From contig JAYQSI010000019.1 of the NCBI GenBank assembly GCA_038146785.1, forward strand, positions 185,866-249,865: a DNA stretch of 64,000 nt. Reading direction: 5' to 3'. Positions 27,466 through 39,140 of the stretch are shown piece by piece. Source of the stretch: VMDJ01 sp038146785 (lineage in GTDB: Bacteria; Pseudomonadota; Gammaproteobacteria; Chromatiales; Chromatiaceae). The position numbers and the translations under genes are program-made. How positions within the stretch are numbered: position 1 is the first letter of the stretch; each line of letters opens with the position of its first letter. Below the pieces are notes generated by a model that was not told the origin of the DNA, did not search any database, and saw nothing but the letters and a program-made list of their open reading frames with translations.

Positions 27466-28256
27466 TTATCCATTTTTTCTGTTTTTCGCCAGCGATAAGC
27501 ATAAATATCCTACTTTTGTAAGCTGTTTGCGTAAATTTTTTTTTACTATAGGCTCAATGGATTTTGACACATTTTGTTTGAGAAAACCTGATGCTGTAAA
27601 ACCAACGATTGAATAAAATCCAGTCCTAAAACTTGAAACGCCCCTACTGGCGTGGAAACTTTTGAGAAATTCCGAAAAAGCTGAATTTGCCACTTTAAGA
27701 ATATTAGCGGACATACTGATGTCTTTAGAAATGATATTTCCAATTGTTTCCAGCGTTGAATTCTCAGATTTTAACTCTTCCATTAAGTCATAATATAATT
27801 CTGGGAGGCTGGGTAATGAATCAATGTTTAACAAAGTTTCCTTTAATTTTTTATCTTGTAAGTGATCATTTAACGACAAACTGGAGTTTATGGATTTTTT
27901 CAAAAAATCAAAATCGCAGGGTTTGGATAAAAACTGGTGCATTGAACCAAACGCTCGAACAAAAGCTTTTCCTTCCGTCTGACCGGATAAAATAAAGCGT
28001 AACGTGTCTGGGTACAAATTTTTACTTGATTTAAAAACTCCGCTCCATCCATTCCTGGCATACGCATTTCGGAAACGACTAAGTCGAATTTCTTTTGCGT
28101 GAGTATTTTAAGGCCTTTTTCGCCGCTATTTGCGAATTCGCATTCCCATTCCTGTCGTATGGAACGAACTGCTCGACGAATGGAAATTAGTATTGAAATA
28201 TCGTCGTCAACAAAAAGAATGTTTAATTTTTTCCCATTTTTAATCGCGACAAAATC
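27466..28256 (-). pseudogene. Response regulator with HDOD domain, frameshifted
   Basis: Minus-strand frames combine into an N-terminal receiver (NILFVDDDISILISIRRAVR, then SEMRMPGMDGAEFL and FILSGQ...FLSKPCD) and a C-terminal HDOD domain (IDSLPSLPELYYDL and KDISMSANILKVANSAF). The canonical Asp of the receiver appears as Glu in VVSEMRMPGMDG, so phosphorylation may be impaired. Frameshifts lie near 28,015 and 27,650. The first codon is unclear. HDOD regulators usually act in signalling with kinases, such as those encoded next door. Confidence 0.7.
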
Positions 28257-28284
28257 TATTTGAGTTTAATTTGGGGATCAGGTT

Positions 28285-30293
28285 TTATTTTGAGTTTGAA
28301 AAGACATTTTGTGAAATGAGAGAAATGATTTGGTCAATAAGTTTGTCTGGGCTGTAAAGGCCTTTTGTGAATATTTTTTGAACTCTGTTATTTAACTGTA
28401 AGCGATCTTGATTTGTTAGATACTTTGCGCTAAGAACTATAATTGGTATAGATTGCCAAGAGAAGTTTTCATCAATCTTGTTAAGTAACTCAAATCCATC
28501 CATTTCTGGCATCATTAAATCAAGAATAATTAAATCCGGTTGCTTTTCAGTGATTTTTTGGAAACCTATTTTCCCATTTTCCGCTTCGCGAACATTGAAA
28601 TTATTTTTCTAATATTGATCCAAGCAATTCTCTTTGTTGAGGGTCGTCGTCAATTATTAGAATTTCCGAGCAGTTTCTTTCGTCTAAATATTTTTTTAAA
28701 ACTGAATTTAATTGGTTCCTATCTATTGGTTTTAAGAGATATTCCGCAGTTCCCAAAGAGTAGCCCTTATTTTTATCGTCAATCATAGACAAAATTATGA
28801 CTGGAATTTTAGAAAGTTCCGAATCCTCTTTTAATTTTGTTAATACATTCCATCCATCCATTTCTGGCATTTGAATGTCTAAAACAATAACAGAAGGAGA
28901 AGTTCTTTAGCTCTTTTTATACCGTCTATACCATCATAAGACGCAAAGTACTGATAGCCTTTTTTACTAAGAGCCCACATCATCAAATCCTGAATAACTG
29001 GATCGTCGTCGATTACTAGTACTGAAGGATTTTCTAAAACATTTGGCAGCGAATCGATATATATAGGTAATTCAATATCGTCGGTTTGAGATAGTATTTT
29101 TTCTGAAATTGGAATTTTGATCGTGAACGCTGATCCTTTATCTATTTTGCTTTGAACGCTTATGTCTCCTCCCATCAATTGCGCAAACTTTTTGCTTATT
29201 GCCAATCCCAGGCCCGTGCCGCCATATTTGCGAGTTGTGGAGGAGTCTGCTTGAGAAAAATTTTGGAATAACTTGCTCATTTGATCTAAAGTCATCCCTA
29301 TTCCAGTATCGGTAATTTTGAAATAAACCCAATTTTCGCCTTGGGAACGTGCTTTAGTTACATCTAGAGAAATTTTACCTTCATGAGTAAATTTTGTCGC
29401 GTTATTTAATAGGTTTAAAAGAATCTGTTTCAATTTAGTTACATCTGTTGAGAGTTCTTTTAAATCATTTGGCATATTGATCGTCAAGGAATTATGATTT
29501 TTATCAAGGTTAGGTTGAACAATAGAGACCACTTCTTCAACTAAGTTCGATACATTGCAAGATTCGATAAATAGTTCCATTTTTCCGGCTTCAATCTTGG
29601 AGATATCTAGAATATCGTTTATGAGTTTTAATAAATGTTTTCCGGCGTCGTTGATTTTTTTCAAATCAGGAACAAAGTATTCTAGGCAATTGGTTTCAAT
29701 GGCAACATCTTCCAATATCTCGCTGTAACCAATAACGGCATTTAATGGCGTTCGAAGCTCGTGGCTCATCGTGGCAAGAAAAGCGCTTTTAGCATGATTT
29801 GCAGTCTCAGCTTTCTCTTGAGCTCGTTTTAGTTCGCTATTGGTAACCATTAATTCCCTAGTGCGTTCTTCAACTTTATTGGTTAACGTACTATTAAACT
29901 CTTTTATTTCATCCATATAGGATTTCAACCGAAGAGAGTTGTTTACTCTTGCGATCAGTTCCTCAAGGTTTATAGGTTTATTCAGTAAGTCGGTTGCTCC
30001 CAAATCTAATGCCTTACGCTTAACATCCTTGTCGTCCAGACCAGTTAACATTACAATCGGGATATCGTTAGTTTCTTTTTACCTCTCAATTCTTTTAGTA
30101 ATTCAAATCCGTCTTTTGAGGCATTTTTATGTCGGAAATTATCACGTCGAAATTTTTTTCGTTATTTGTTTTTATAGCGTCATCGACGTTTGAAACAAAG
30201 GCCATTTCCCATTTTTGATTGTAATCTTAAAAGCCTTCTCAAGCTTGAAAGAATATGAGGCTCATCGTCTACGAATAGAATTTGGTTTTTCAT
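28285..30293 (-). pseudogene. Hybrid histidine kinase REC-HisKA-HATPase-REC-REC, frameshifted
   Basis: The reconstructed protein of about 670 residues begins MKNQILFVDDEPHILSSLRR (receiver), then a coiled coil, HisKA (ATMSHELRTPLNAVIGYSE), HATPase (NLLNNATKF, DTGIGM, GGTGLGLAISKKF) and two more receivers with DIQMPEMDGW and DLMMPEMDGF. Joins near 30,220, 30,130, 30,080, 28,900 and 28,600 need frame changes, several at base runs. No membrane segment is seen, so it would be a cytosolic phosphorelay kinase. Confidence 0.8.
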
Positions 30294-30509
30294 GGCTTTT
30301 TTTAATAATCAGTAAAATTACGATAACAATATTCTTTAAAAATGTAAAAAGCAAAAATGATACCATCGAAAATTAGAGCTAAAACTACTGTTATTTCAAT
30401 ATGTTTAATGCTTTGGAAATAGTTTTCCAGTTTCCCATTCACCAAATTTGGTGAATTCCCAAATGTTTTTATTATTTTCGGTGAATTTATTTTCGAATAA
30501 GTTGGAGGT

Positions 30510-31920
30510 TCAAAAAACTGTGAGGACTTGATTCTTTGAGAACGGATTACAAAAGTTTTTGCGATTTAAATTGTATTTTTGCATCTTATTGCGGAGAGTT
30601 TGACGGGGGATTTGAAGAGACTCTAGAACCATTGAAATATTGCCGTTATTTCGTCTTAATTCTTTTTCGATAAGTTGTTTTTCAAATTCGGTTATCCTAT
30701 CTGCAAGGGGAGGCAGTTTATCTTTTTCTATTTGAATGTTGCTATGGGAGTTTTCAAATCCTGAGTTAATTTCCATAGGAGGCATGTCTAATCCAAGCAT
30801 ATGTTTTTCTGCTTCATTTTTTAATTCTCGTATATTTCCCTCCCAGTCTCTTTCTAAAAGCTTGTCGAATAACCTTTTGGATAATTGGGGAATGGATTGA
30901 TTGTATCTTTGCAGACCTCTGCCACAAAATGCTGAAATAAAATAGGAATATCTTCCTTTCGATCGCGCAACGGTTGAATTTTTATTTCAACCATATTTAA
31001 GCGGTAATATAAATCCTCTCGGAATTGACCAGTTTTTGAAGCTTCTTTTAAATCTATTTTGGTAGCCGCTATAACTCGTATATCTAGCGAAATCAATTTA
31101 TTGGAACCCATTCTTTCCACAGTTCGTTCTTGAAGAACGCGGAGTAATTTGACTTGAAGGTTTAAAGGCATACTTTCAATTTCGTCTAGAAAAACAGTTC
31201 CCTGATTGGCGAATTCAAATTTACCAATTCGAGTTTTAATCGCTCCCGTAAATGCTCCAGATTCATGTCCAAATAGTTCGCTTTCAATAATTGATTCTGG
31301 GATAGCGCCGCAATTAATAGCTACAAAGTTGCGCTCTTTTCTTTTACTATTTTGATGTAAGCATTTTGCAATTAGATCTTTTCCTGTTCCTGTTTCCCCT
31401 AAAAGCAAAATATCCGCATGAGATTGGGCTACATTTTGGACAACATGCCGAAGTCTTTTAATTGATTCTGATTTCCCAATAATTTGATTTTCTATATTAT
31501 TTTGATTGGAAACCTCAGCCCGAAGTTCTCTCAACTCCATGACGAAATTCCTTTTTCAAGGGCGCGTTTGACTACTTCTAAAAATGTTTCTATTTCAGTA
31601 GGTTTTTCTACGAAATCATAAGCTCCATCTTTCATCGCTTGGACGGCCATGGAAATATTTCCCTTTCCCGTAATTAATATGACAGGCAATTCAGGATCGA
31701 TTTTTAGAGCTTGTTTCATTAAAGTAAATCTATCCATTTCAGGCATCATTACATCTGAAATTAGAATTCCAGGCCAATTATTATTTAATCTTGAAAGGAC
31801 TATTTTTGCGGAGTCAAAAATTTCAACTTCATAACCTGAGCGTTCTAAATTTCTTTTGTAGCCTAACGCCACATTTTTCTCATCGTCTACGATGATTATT
31901 TTTCCGTTGATTTTGGGCAT
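30510..31920 (-). pseudogene. NtrC-family sigma54 activator (DctD-like), frameshifted
   Basis: Receiver (IIIVDDEKNVALGYKRNLER, ISDVMMPEMD, LITGKGN, DFVEKP) followed by an AAA+ domain with Walker A GETGTGKD, the sigma54-contacting GAFTGA loop, and GTVFLDEIESMP. A Fis-type helix-turn-helix ends the protein (NGNISMVLESLQIPRQTLRN). The receiver resembles DctD. Frameshifts at about 31,535 and 30,855 split it into three pieces; otherwise the motifs are intact. The MASE1 kinase gene lies upstream on the same strand and is a candidate partner. Confidence 0.82.
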
Positions 31921-32771
31921 ATTAAATTTTTAACTTTTGGTCGCTTTTCATTCAATATTTTTAGGATTATTACAAAACAGGTTTGATAAAATCAATATTA
32001 AGTTGTTTTGTTGAGACCAATGGCTTGATATTGAGAATAAACGCTGCCAAATAAATAATCTATCCAATTTTAAAGGCAATATTACGACTTTGTAATGATA
32101 AAAATGGCCTTTGCTTTTTATAAGGATGAAAAATTTAAATAAAAGCGCAAACTTAGTTTACCTATCCAATTTATTAAGACTCAGGTTCCATGAGCGCTTT
32201 TTTATGATAGATAGAACTGCCGGGTTTGATTTTGTTAAGCGGATGTTTGATAAATGAATCTTATATAACAAACCGAGAAATAAAGTTTAAGATGAAAAGT
32301 AAATTTATTCTAGTAGATTGTGAGATTAAAATGGGGGAAATTTTAAATTGTTAGAAATGTTTAACAATTCTACTAAGGGGATTCATTGAGTGTTTTATTA
32401 TAAAATTAATTTAGAGAAATATTAATCTGGAAAAAGTTTCAAAATGTTGGCAACACAAGTAAAAAATTAATTTCTGAAACCCAGTTTTGACCTTTTTCGC
32501 TTTTATAAAAAGTTTGAGCCAAATACTCTAAACCACGGGTCCTAAATGCCGTAATAAAGATAATCCATTTAATGTAATTTCTATTGAGAAAAAGTTTTAA
32601 ATTAAAGTGATAAGTTAATTAAAAAAGATAGATTTTCGAACTCAGATGCGACTTTGATAAAACCTTGATAGAAGTTTCTTCCCAAAACAGAAATTTTTGA
32701 TAGTAACTGGTTGATGGAAAAGTATATTGAATTAACTTAGTTCAACGTCAGTAATTCTAGTATTAAGCAAA
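31921..32771. other. Non-coding AT-rich gap
   Basis: No gene recognised in about 850 bases. It contains one copy of an approximately 39-base imperfect repeat (32,654-32,692) that recurs on the other side of the adjacent kinase gene. Confidence 0.5.
32654..32692. repeat. Imperfect direct repeat, copy 1
   Basis: TTGATAAAACCTTGATAGAA followed by a TTTC-TCCCA-CAGAA pattern. The second copy is at 35,678 in the same orientation. The pair brackets the MASE1 kinase gene. Confidence 0.6.
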
Positions 32772-35273
32772 TTAATCTGTTGATTGCACATTCAATTGCT
32801 CTAAAACGCGCCTCATTCCAACCAAGTCGAAATTTTTCATTAAAACTGTTAAATGCTTTTTTAAATGTTTGCAATCCTCATTAATTTTGTCTAACTCATC
32901 AAAACTAGCTTCAAGCATTGTTATATTGCCCAAATCCATTGCCTCAAATAGTTTTTATGGGGGTTTCGGAATATAGATGTTTGATAATTCTATATCTAAT
33001 TCATTATTTTTTTTCTCATCTTGAATTTCTTCTTTCACATACTCAAATTCTATGTCAAGAAGACGAAGACGCTGAAGGTTTTCATAAATCTGTTCAATAA
33101 GAAAGGGTTTGGTAATAAAACCTTCACATTCTAGATTATCATAGCCTCCTCTTTGGCGATCCAATGCGGAAGCCGTGATGATGACGATCTTGAACCGATT
33201 CTTGCCAAATTCTTTTTGAATTGCATGAATGGTTTCTTCCCCATCCATAACCGGCATTCGCATATCCATAAAAATAATATCTGGAGTATGTTTACGAACT
33301 TTTTCCAAGCCATCTTTGCCGTCAACTGCTTGAATGACTTCTACCTTCAAATCGGTAAGGATCAGTGATAAGACGTCGCGATTTTCTTTAACGTCGTCAA
33401 CAACAAGAGCTTTAACCTGATATCCTTCTGCCAAGCAAAGGATATTTTGACTTTGTTTAGACTGTTCTGAGTTGTTTTTGGACGCTGGAGGTAATAATAA
33501 AGTAAAGTAAAAATTTGAACCTTTGTGCAGTTCAGATTTCAACTTTAATTCAGAATTCATGAGTTTCAATTGCTTATTAGAAATTGCTAGTCCCAGTCCA
33601 GTTCCTCCATGTTTGATGCCTGAATCTTCCTGATGGAAAGGTTCAAAAATAGCTTGCCGATCTTTTTCAGCAATACCTTTTCCGGTATCAATGACCTCGA
33701 ATAGATAATGATTATTTTCTAGAGCCTTCACATTAAACGATACTTCGCCAGAGTCTGTAAACTTGACGGCGTTTCCAATCAAATTGATCAATACCGCTTT
33801 TAATTTGTCTGCATCTCCAAAGAGAAGACACTGTTCTTCCAAATTATTAACATTCCAATTTAATTCTTTTTGCTGGCAACGTAACTCAAACATTTGTGAA
33901 ATTTCTTCAACGGTCTCTTTAAGATCAAAATTCGTTGGATTAAGCTCCAATTTACCAGCTTCAATTTTTGATATATCAAGAATATCATTGAGCATATTGA
34001 GAAGACTTATACCGCTGGTATTGATTGTTTTTAGCGCTTGTTTTTGACCTTCATTTAAGTTTTTTCCCTTTAAAAGTATCTGAGCATATCCCAGAATCGC
34101 ATTCATTGGTGTACGAATTTCATGGCTCATATTCGCTAGAAAAAGGGATTTGGCTTGATTGGCGCTTTCAGCTAGCTCCTTTGCATTAACTAATTCCTTT
34201 GTGTGGTCTTCTATTATATTCTCTAAGTTTCTATTGAATTTTTAAGCGTCTCTTCAGACAACCTTATCTTTGCAGCTTCTTCGAATATTTCACGAAACCG
34301 ATTTTCACTTAATTTCAAAGCCGATAGCGTTTGACTATATTGTTTAATCAATGCTGTTAATAACATCATGGAAATAAGGACGACAAATAGAAAAACCTGT
34401 AAGGATAAAACGTTATTAGAAGAATTAAGAGTTGTGAAGGGACCTTGACCATTTATGGAATTCCAAATTGATATTATTGTAACCACAAGCGTTGCCGTAA
34501 AACTTCCCAGAGGACCAAACCGGATGGACATCAATAATAAAATCTGTAGTGGAAGGTAAACCAACGCAGGTATGTTTCCGGAAACGCCTATTTCACCTCC
34601 AAAGGCAAACAGGCTTACAGTAATCAAAAGGACTAGTGTAAGACTGAATTCAGCAAACCATTTTATGGAAAAGTTAATATCTCTTCTCTTTATTTCAGAT
34701 ATCCATGCTAAGAGAAAAGGAAGAATAACGAGCAAGCCAAGAGAGTCGCCCAGAAACCATATACGCCAAGCAAGCCGATAGTCATAGGTTGACTTGTAGC
34801 TCCAAGGGAAGCCACAGATGCTGAAATCAGGGGTGATAAAAAAACCACAATAACTAAATAAAAATACTGTCCTTAATTTTCTCAAACTGAGGTTTTTTAT
34901 TTAGCCTTAAATAACAAATGGAGGGAATCAGTATTTCAATACAATTTGATGCGAAAAAAATAATCGCTCTAACTACAGGAAACCCAGCTTCATTACTCGC
35001 AATAAAATAGGCTGGACAAATAGCATGAATATAAAATGGCCACCGCCGTTTTAGTGTCAAAAACAAAGCCGCAACGACTATTGAGTTAGGAGGCCAGAAT
35101 ACAGCAATTAACTCTGGTTTAAAGCTGAGCGCTATACCTATTTTGACGCTAAAATAATAAGCGAAACTGACTAACGCTGGGAAAAATAATAATTGAGCAG
35201 CAGTGTTCTGCTTTTGCGGAAGATTCTCTGACTCACTTTCCAATTTATCCCGATTAGGTTTGCTTTCAGTCAT
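32772..35273 (-). pseudogene. MASE1 hybrid histidine kinase, frameshifted
   Basis: Start MTESKPNRDK leads into an N-terminal MASE1-type membrane sensor with about eight hydrophobic helices (for example FWPPNSIVVAALFLTLKRRW and LGDSLGLLVILPFLLAW). Then come a coiled coil, HisKA (MSHEIRTPMNAILGYAQILL), HATPase (NLIGNAVKF, DTGKGI, GGTGLGLAISN), a receiver (DMRMPVMDGEE) and a C-terminal helical domain ending VLEQLNVQSTD. Frame changes lie near 34,870, 34,225-34,135 and 32,957. The intact form would be an inner-membrane sensor of about 830 residues. Confidence 0.8.
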
Positions 35274-35677
35274 TATTATACTTAGCCATGCCAAAATAAA
35301 ATTAACCCCCCAGATTATCGGGAAATAATTAGTTGAAATTCATAGATTAACATCCATGGTATAATATGATTTTAAACCTATTTTGGTGAAATCCAAATTT
35401 AAAAAAGCTCTCAGACTCTAGTTTGAGTAGTTTGTGAAATAGCATTTAGCACGAATGTCCAAATTTCATTTTTGGTATTTTTATTTTCATCTGCATAATA
35501 TTTAGAAAATATCATAGATGCATCGGGTTCTCTTATTTTGCTAATAAAGTGGCACTTGAGGCTAATAAAGGCTATTTCCAAAATTAGGATATTGGGAAAG
35601 TGAGGCAATGGTTGAAAAAAGAATTGCCTTGTAGATTAAATTCGAGATCATGCTGATGTATAGTCAGTAGGCCGACC

Positions 35678-35714
35678 TTGATAAAACCTTGATAGAAATT
35701 TCCTCCCATAGCAG
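35678..35714. repeat. Imperfect direct repeat, copy 2
   Basis: Begins with the same 20 bases TTGATAAAACCTTGATAGAA as the copy at 32,654 and continues with about 80 percent similarity for roughly 18 bases. Confidence 0.6.
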
Positions 35715-36022
35715 AATTAATGGACTCAATGGAATTAATAGACAGCTTTTAAATAATTGAAAAGATTGTAGATTCGGGAAACCGCCCCAACATCAAGCAG
35801 TTACAAAAATAGGCCGTTTCTGACTCTTAATCAGTAGGTTCATAATAAAGAAGAAGCACTTGGGGCAAATATAAGTCATTCACCTAAATCCAAAGATATT
35901 AAATGTACGTTTTGACTATTGATATTGCAAAAGCTGATGAGCTCAGTCAAACCTTGAGCCAACCGATTAATAATCAGTTGGTCGTATTGCAAACTATTTC
36001 CGCAGAAATGTTTTTAAAATAT

Positions 36023-36064
36023 AAAAAACTGCCTCCAAATTTTCTCAAAACTGGAGGCAGTTTT
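36023..36064. terminator. Bidirectional intrinsic terminator
   Basis: The stem AAAACTGCCTCCA...TGGAGGCAGTTTT has an A run on one side and a T run on the other, so it could end transcripts from either strand. It faces the 3' end of the minus-strand gene at 36,149. Confidence 0.75.
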
Positions 36065-36148
36065 ATCGTTGAGCAATGCCGGTAGGTGCACTTTTAGTCC
36101 ACTTTTGTTAAACTTTTCTTAGTGGACTTATTTTAAAAGAAATAAAAA

Positions 36149-36586
36149 TTATTCTTTTTTATTGACTGGTACCGAATCGGCTTTCCCTTCATTATCTAAA
36201 GGCTTTTCAATTGATCCTTTAGTTCTTGTTTTGCTTTTCGAAGGGTCAAGAGGTTTTAATATATTAGGAATTTGCTTCATATATTGAATCTCCATTTGCA
36301 TTAATTCCTTAGGATCTAAATCTAAAGTTTCCTTTTTATCAAGTTCTTTTTGAATTGTATTAAGCCGTTCATTTATTAGATCTAATTGACCAGAAACGGA
36401 TAAACCATATTGTTCCAATTTTTGCTCTAGAATGGTTTCTTTCCACTCCGTAATCTCAGAACTAAATTCACGGTTCCATTTTATTAAGGTTTGTTTTGAA
36501 ACCTTAATTTCTTTCGAAATTTTATCAAGACTGAGATTTTGAATTCTAAGTTCTAAGAATTTCATTTTTATTTCTTCTGAATACAT
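36149..36586 (-). CDS. Helix-turn-helix protein, terminase-small-subunit-like
   Basis: An intact 145-residue protein. The N-terminus has a helix-turn-helix of the transposase/terminase type (LRIQNLSLDKISKEIKVSKQ, then TLIKWNREF). A predicted coiled coil (QLDLINERLNTIQKELDKKE) and a charged, low-complexity tail follow. This layout resembles phage terminase small subunits and related DNA-binding proteins, but no specific family is recognised. No large-subunit gene is nearby. Confidence 0.55.
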   Translation of the reverse strand: MYSEEIKMKFLELRIQNLSLDKISKEIKVSKQTLIKWNREFSSEITEWKETILEQKLEQYGLSVSGQLDLINERLNTIQKELDKKETLDLDPKELMQMEIQYMKQIPNILKPLDPSKSKTRTKGSIEKPLDNEGKADSVPVNKKE

Positions 36587-37273
36587 TGATGTTTCTCCAA
36601 AAATTTATTTAAGATGGTTTTTTCCGTTTAAAATTTCTAGTCTTCTTTTGAATAAAAATTTTTGAAGATAGGCATCCACGGACTAAGGTTATTTTGATTT
36701 TTATATTTAAATTAAAATTTCATTTTTTCTCCTTTGGTTGTTTGATGGGGAATTTCCTTTTTAATTTCCTCATAAAACTTCAAAATTTATGAAATTGCTT
36801 GGTTTTATTAAGATCTTTATTCTTATGGTGTTGAACGGGTATTTCACGGGTCGCCGATGTTATTTAGTAGGGAACTTTTTTGATGGACACAAAATATGGG
36901 GGTATAAAAAATAGTGAGGCTATTCGAGATTTAGTTAAAATGGAAAATTAACGAAGTTTTAAACGTAAAATTGACATTTTTTGAATGGAGGGTGACAATA
37001 AGAATTTATTATGTTTGATGGGATGAAGTTTCACTGTTGCTAGCTAATGGGAAATGTGATGGGTAGGGTGAGAGCAACTGGTTAAAAAATCAAAAATAGG
37101 GGAATTGAATAAACTAAGTAGGAAAAATTAAACTTTTTTTAAATCTAGACTTTAAATAATGGTTTGCTAAGAATTTGCTAAGATTACTTTAAGACTTATG
37201 CCGTTTTATGCAGTCTGAATCAATTTTTCGTTTTTTTAATATTTAATTATTTCAAGTAGTTAAAGAAAATATA
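36587..37273. other. Non-coding AT-rich gap before the tRNA remnant
   Basis: No gene, clear repeat or structured RNA recognised. The 5' half expected for the tRNA at 37,274 is not present here. Confidence 0.5.
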
Positions 37274-37323
37274 CCTGCTTTGGGAGCAGGGGGTCCCAGG
37301 TTCAAATCCTGGTGCCCCGACCA
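37274..37323 (+). tRNA. tRNA-Pro(UGG), 3' half only
   Basis: The anticodon arm CCTGC-TTTGGGA-GCAGG, variable loop, T arm CCAGG-TTCAAAT-CCTGG, acceptor strand TGCCCCG, discriminator A and encoded CCA are all perfect. The acceptor 5' strand (CGGGGCA expected) and the D arm are missing; AT-rich DNA precedes the anticodon stem. It cannot make a tRNA. Such 3' fragments are typical attachment-site remnants of integrated elements. Confidence 0.9.
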
Positions 37324-37330
37324 TTAAATC

Positions 37331-37366
37331 AAGGACTTAGTCAATTTTTGGCTAGGTCCTTTTTTT
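37331..37366 (+). terminator. Terminator downstream of the tRNA remnant
   Basis: The stem AAGGACTTAG / CTAGGTCCTT (one G-T pair) ends in a run of T, eight bases after CCA. Confidence 0.8.
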
Positions 37367-37368
37367 AG

Positions 37369-37390
37369 ATGTAGTCAAAATGTAGTCAAA
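37369..37390 (+). repeat. Tandem 11-base repeat, candidate integrase arm sites
   Basis: ATGTAGTCAAA occurs twice in direct tandem. Short direct repeats just downstream of a tRNA 3' end are often arm-type binding sites of tyrosine integrases. No integrase gene is found nearby, so the role is inferred. Confidence 0.5.
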
Positions 37391-37539
37391 TTATGCCAAA
37401 TAGTCGGAGGTGTCGGAATTTAGAACCAGATAAAAAGTGATCCTCAGTTTAAAACATGTTAAAACTTGATAAGATAAGTAAAAGTAGCTTTATTAGAAAA
37501 GTGGGAAAATTTTTATAAAGTTTAAATGAAAATAATCTG

Positions 37540-38692
37540 ATGAGTGAACAAATTCCTATAACGCCAACTGTACTCAAATGGGCAAGAGAAAGAGCTGGTT
37601 ATACGGTTGATGACATTTCCAAGCAATATAAAAATTGAAGCTTTGGGAAAAAGGAGACTCATTTCAACATATAAGCAACTGAGGCGCTTTCTAATAAATA
37701 TAAATGCCCATTAGCTGTATTTTTTTCCCAGATCCCCCAAGCTTGAACCCATCAATAAATCGTTTAGAACTCTTCCAGATTTTGAATTTCGACAGATTCC
37801 CGCTCATTTAAAGAAAATTTTGCATAAAGCCAAGGCTATGCAAATTAATCTTGAAGAATTAAATGAAGGTGTTAATCCATCTAAAAACTAATTTTAAGTG
37901 ATTTAGAAATTAAAGTTGGTACATCTTTTTCTAAAGTTGTATCTGAGGTTAGGTCTTATTTAGGCGTAACACGAAAACAACAGTTTTCATGGAATAACTT
38001 TGATGTTGCATTTGAAGCTTGGCGAGGAAGTTTTAATTGATCACGGTATTTTTGTTTTTAAGGATTCCTTTAAGACCTCAGAGTTCTCGGGTTTTTGTCT
38101 TTTTGATAAAGAATTTCCTATTATTTATATTAACAATAGTAACTCTAAAACAAGACAGATTTTTACGTTGTTTCATGAACTAGGCCATTTGTTATTTGGA
38201 ATAAGTGGAGTTGATAAGGAAAATAACGATTATATAAGGCGCCTAAAAGGAGACCAAAAGAAAATTGAGGTTTTTTGTAACAAATTCGCGGGTGACTTTT
38301 TAGTACCTAAAAGTGAATTTACAAAATTAATTAATGAGGTTTCTTTGTTCGATGAGAAAAATATAAGAAAACTGTCTGACAAATTCAAAGTTAGTCGAGA
38401 AGTAATTTTAAGAAAACTTTTAGATAGAAATAGAATTGATCAAGATTACTATAATAAAAAAATTGAAGAATGGAAGGGGGAAGCTCAACCACCTCAAAAA
38501 GGGGCGGGAGGCGATTATTACTTTACTCAAATAATTTACCTTGGAAAAACTTACACTCAATTAGCCCTAAGTAAATTTCATCAAAATAAAATAAATGCTG
38601 AAAAGCTCGCAGAATATTTGAACATTAAGCCCAAGAATATTAGTAAGTTTGAAGATAAATTTTTGGTGGACGAGCATGATTTATGTATTTGA
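37540..38692 (+). pseudogene. XRE-ImmA/IrrE metallopeptidase, frameshifted
   Basis: The start at 37,540 reads ITPTVLKWARERAGYTVDDI, an XRE helix-turn-helix opening. Later frames give a linker (ALSNKYKCPLAVFF, FRTLPDFEFRQIPAHLK) and an intact C-terminal peptidase with the zinc motif HELGH and a C-terminal helix-turn-helix. Frames change several times between 37,630 and 37,990. Proteins of this layout often act as antitoxins or repressor-cleaving proteases in mobile islands. The downstream PIN-like gene overlaps its end by 17 bases. Confidence 0.8.
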
Positions 38693-39140
38693 TACTTCTC
38701 CTCTAATAATTTTATCCAGAAATTTTTATAGAAAGAGATTCCCAACGTTATGGGAAAAATTTGATTCCTTGATTGCAAATAATAAAATAATATCTACACG
38801 GGAAAGCTTTTGAAATCGAAGAGCAGGATGATGATTTATATAAATGGGCTAAGTTACATGAAGATATTTTTGAGATTCCAAATATTAAAGAAGCCGAGTT
38901 TATAAAACAAATTTATGCCATTCCTCATTTCCGCGATAATATCGAAAAGCAAAAATTCTAAAAGGGGGACTTAATGCTGATCCATTTGTAATAGCGAAAG
39001 CTTTTAACTATGGCGCTAGCGTTGTAACTTTAGAAAAAAAGAAACCCAATGCTGCTAAAATTCCTAATATCTGTGAGCATTTTAATATTATTTGTATGAA
39101 CTTAGAAAAATTCATGGAAAAAGAAAATTGGAGTTTTTGA
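38676..39140 (+). pseudogene. DUF4411 PIN-like toxin candidate, frameshifted
   Basis: The start MIYVFDTSPLIILSRNFYRK carries the first PIN-type aspartate. Later segments KWAKLHEDIFEIPNIKEAEF and ADPFVIAKAFNYGASVVTLE match the family, ending near FNIICMNLEKF. Frame changes are needed at about 38,812 and 38,955. DUF4411 genes are commonly paired with XRE-ImmA genes, as here, and a ribonuclease toxin role is the usual inference. Confidence 0.75.

Larger units (their letters stand above)
35274..36148. other. Gap with repeat and bidirectional hairpin
   Basis: No convincing gene. The stretch holds the second copy of the direct repeat at 35,678 and a terminator-like hairpin at 36,023. Short open frames at 35,411-35,608 and 35,903-36,085 show no family resemblance. 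Confidence 0.45.

Noticed and set aside
35411..35608. Minus-strand 65-codon open frame
   Set aside because: No family resemblance, no ribosome site and composition like the surrounding non-coding DNA.
25187..37273. Treating the whole AT-rich half as one integrated island in the gammaproteobacterial genome
   Set aside because: No integrase, att duplication or tRNA lies at the 25.2-kb join, and the half carries housekeeping fragments (fumC, hsp20, degP) typical of a separate chromosome.
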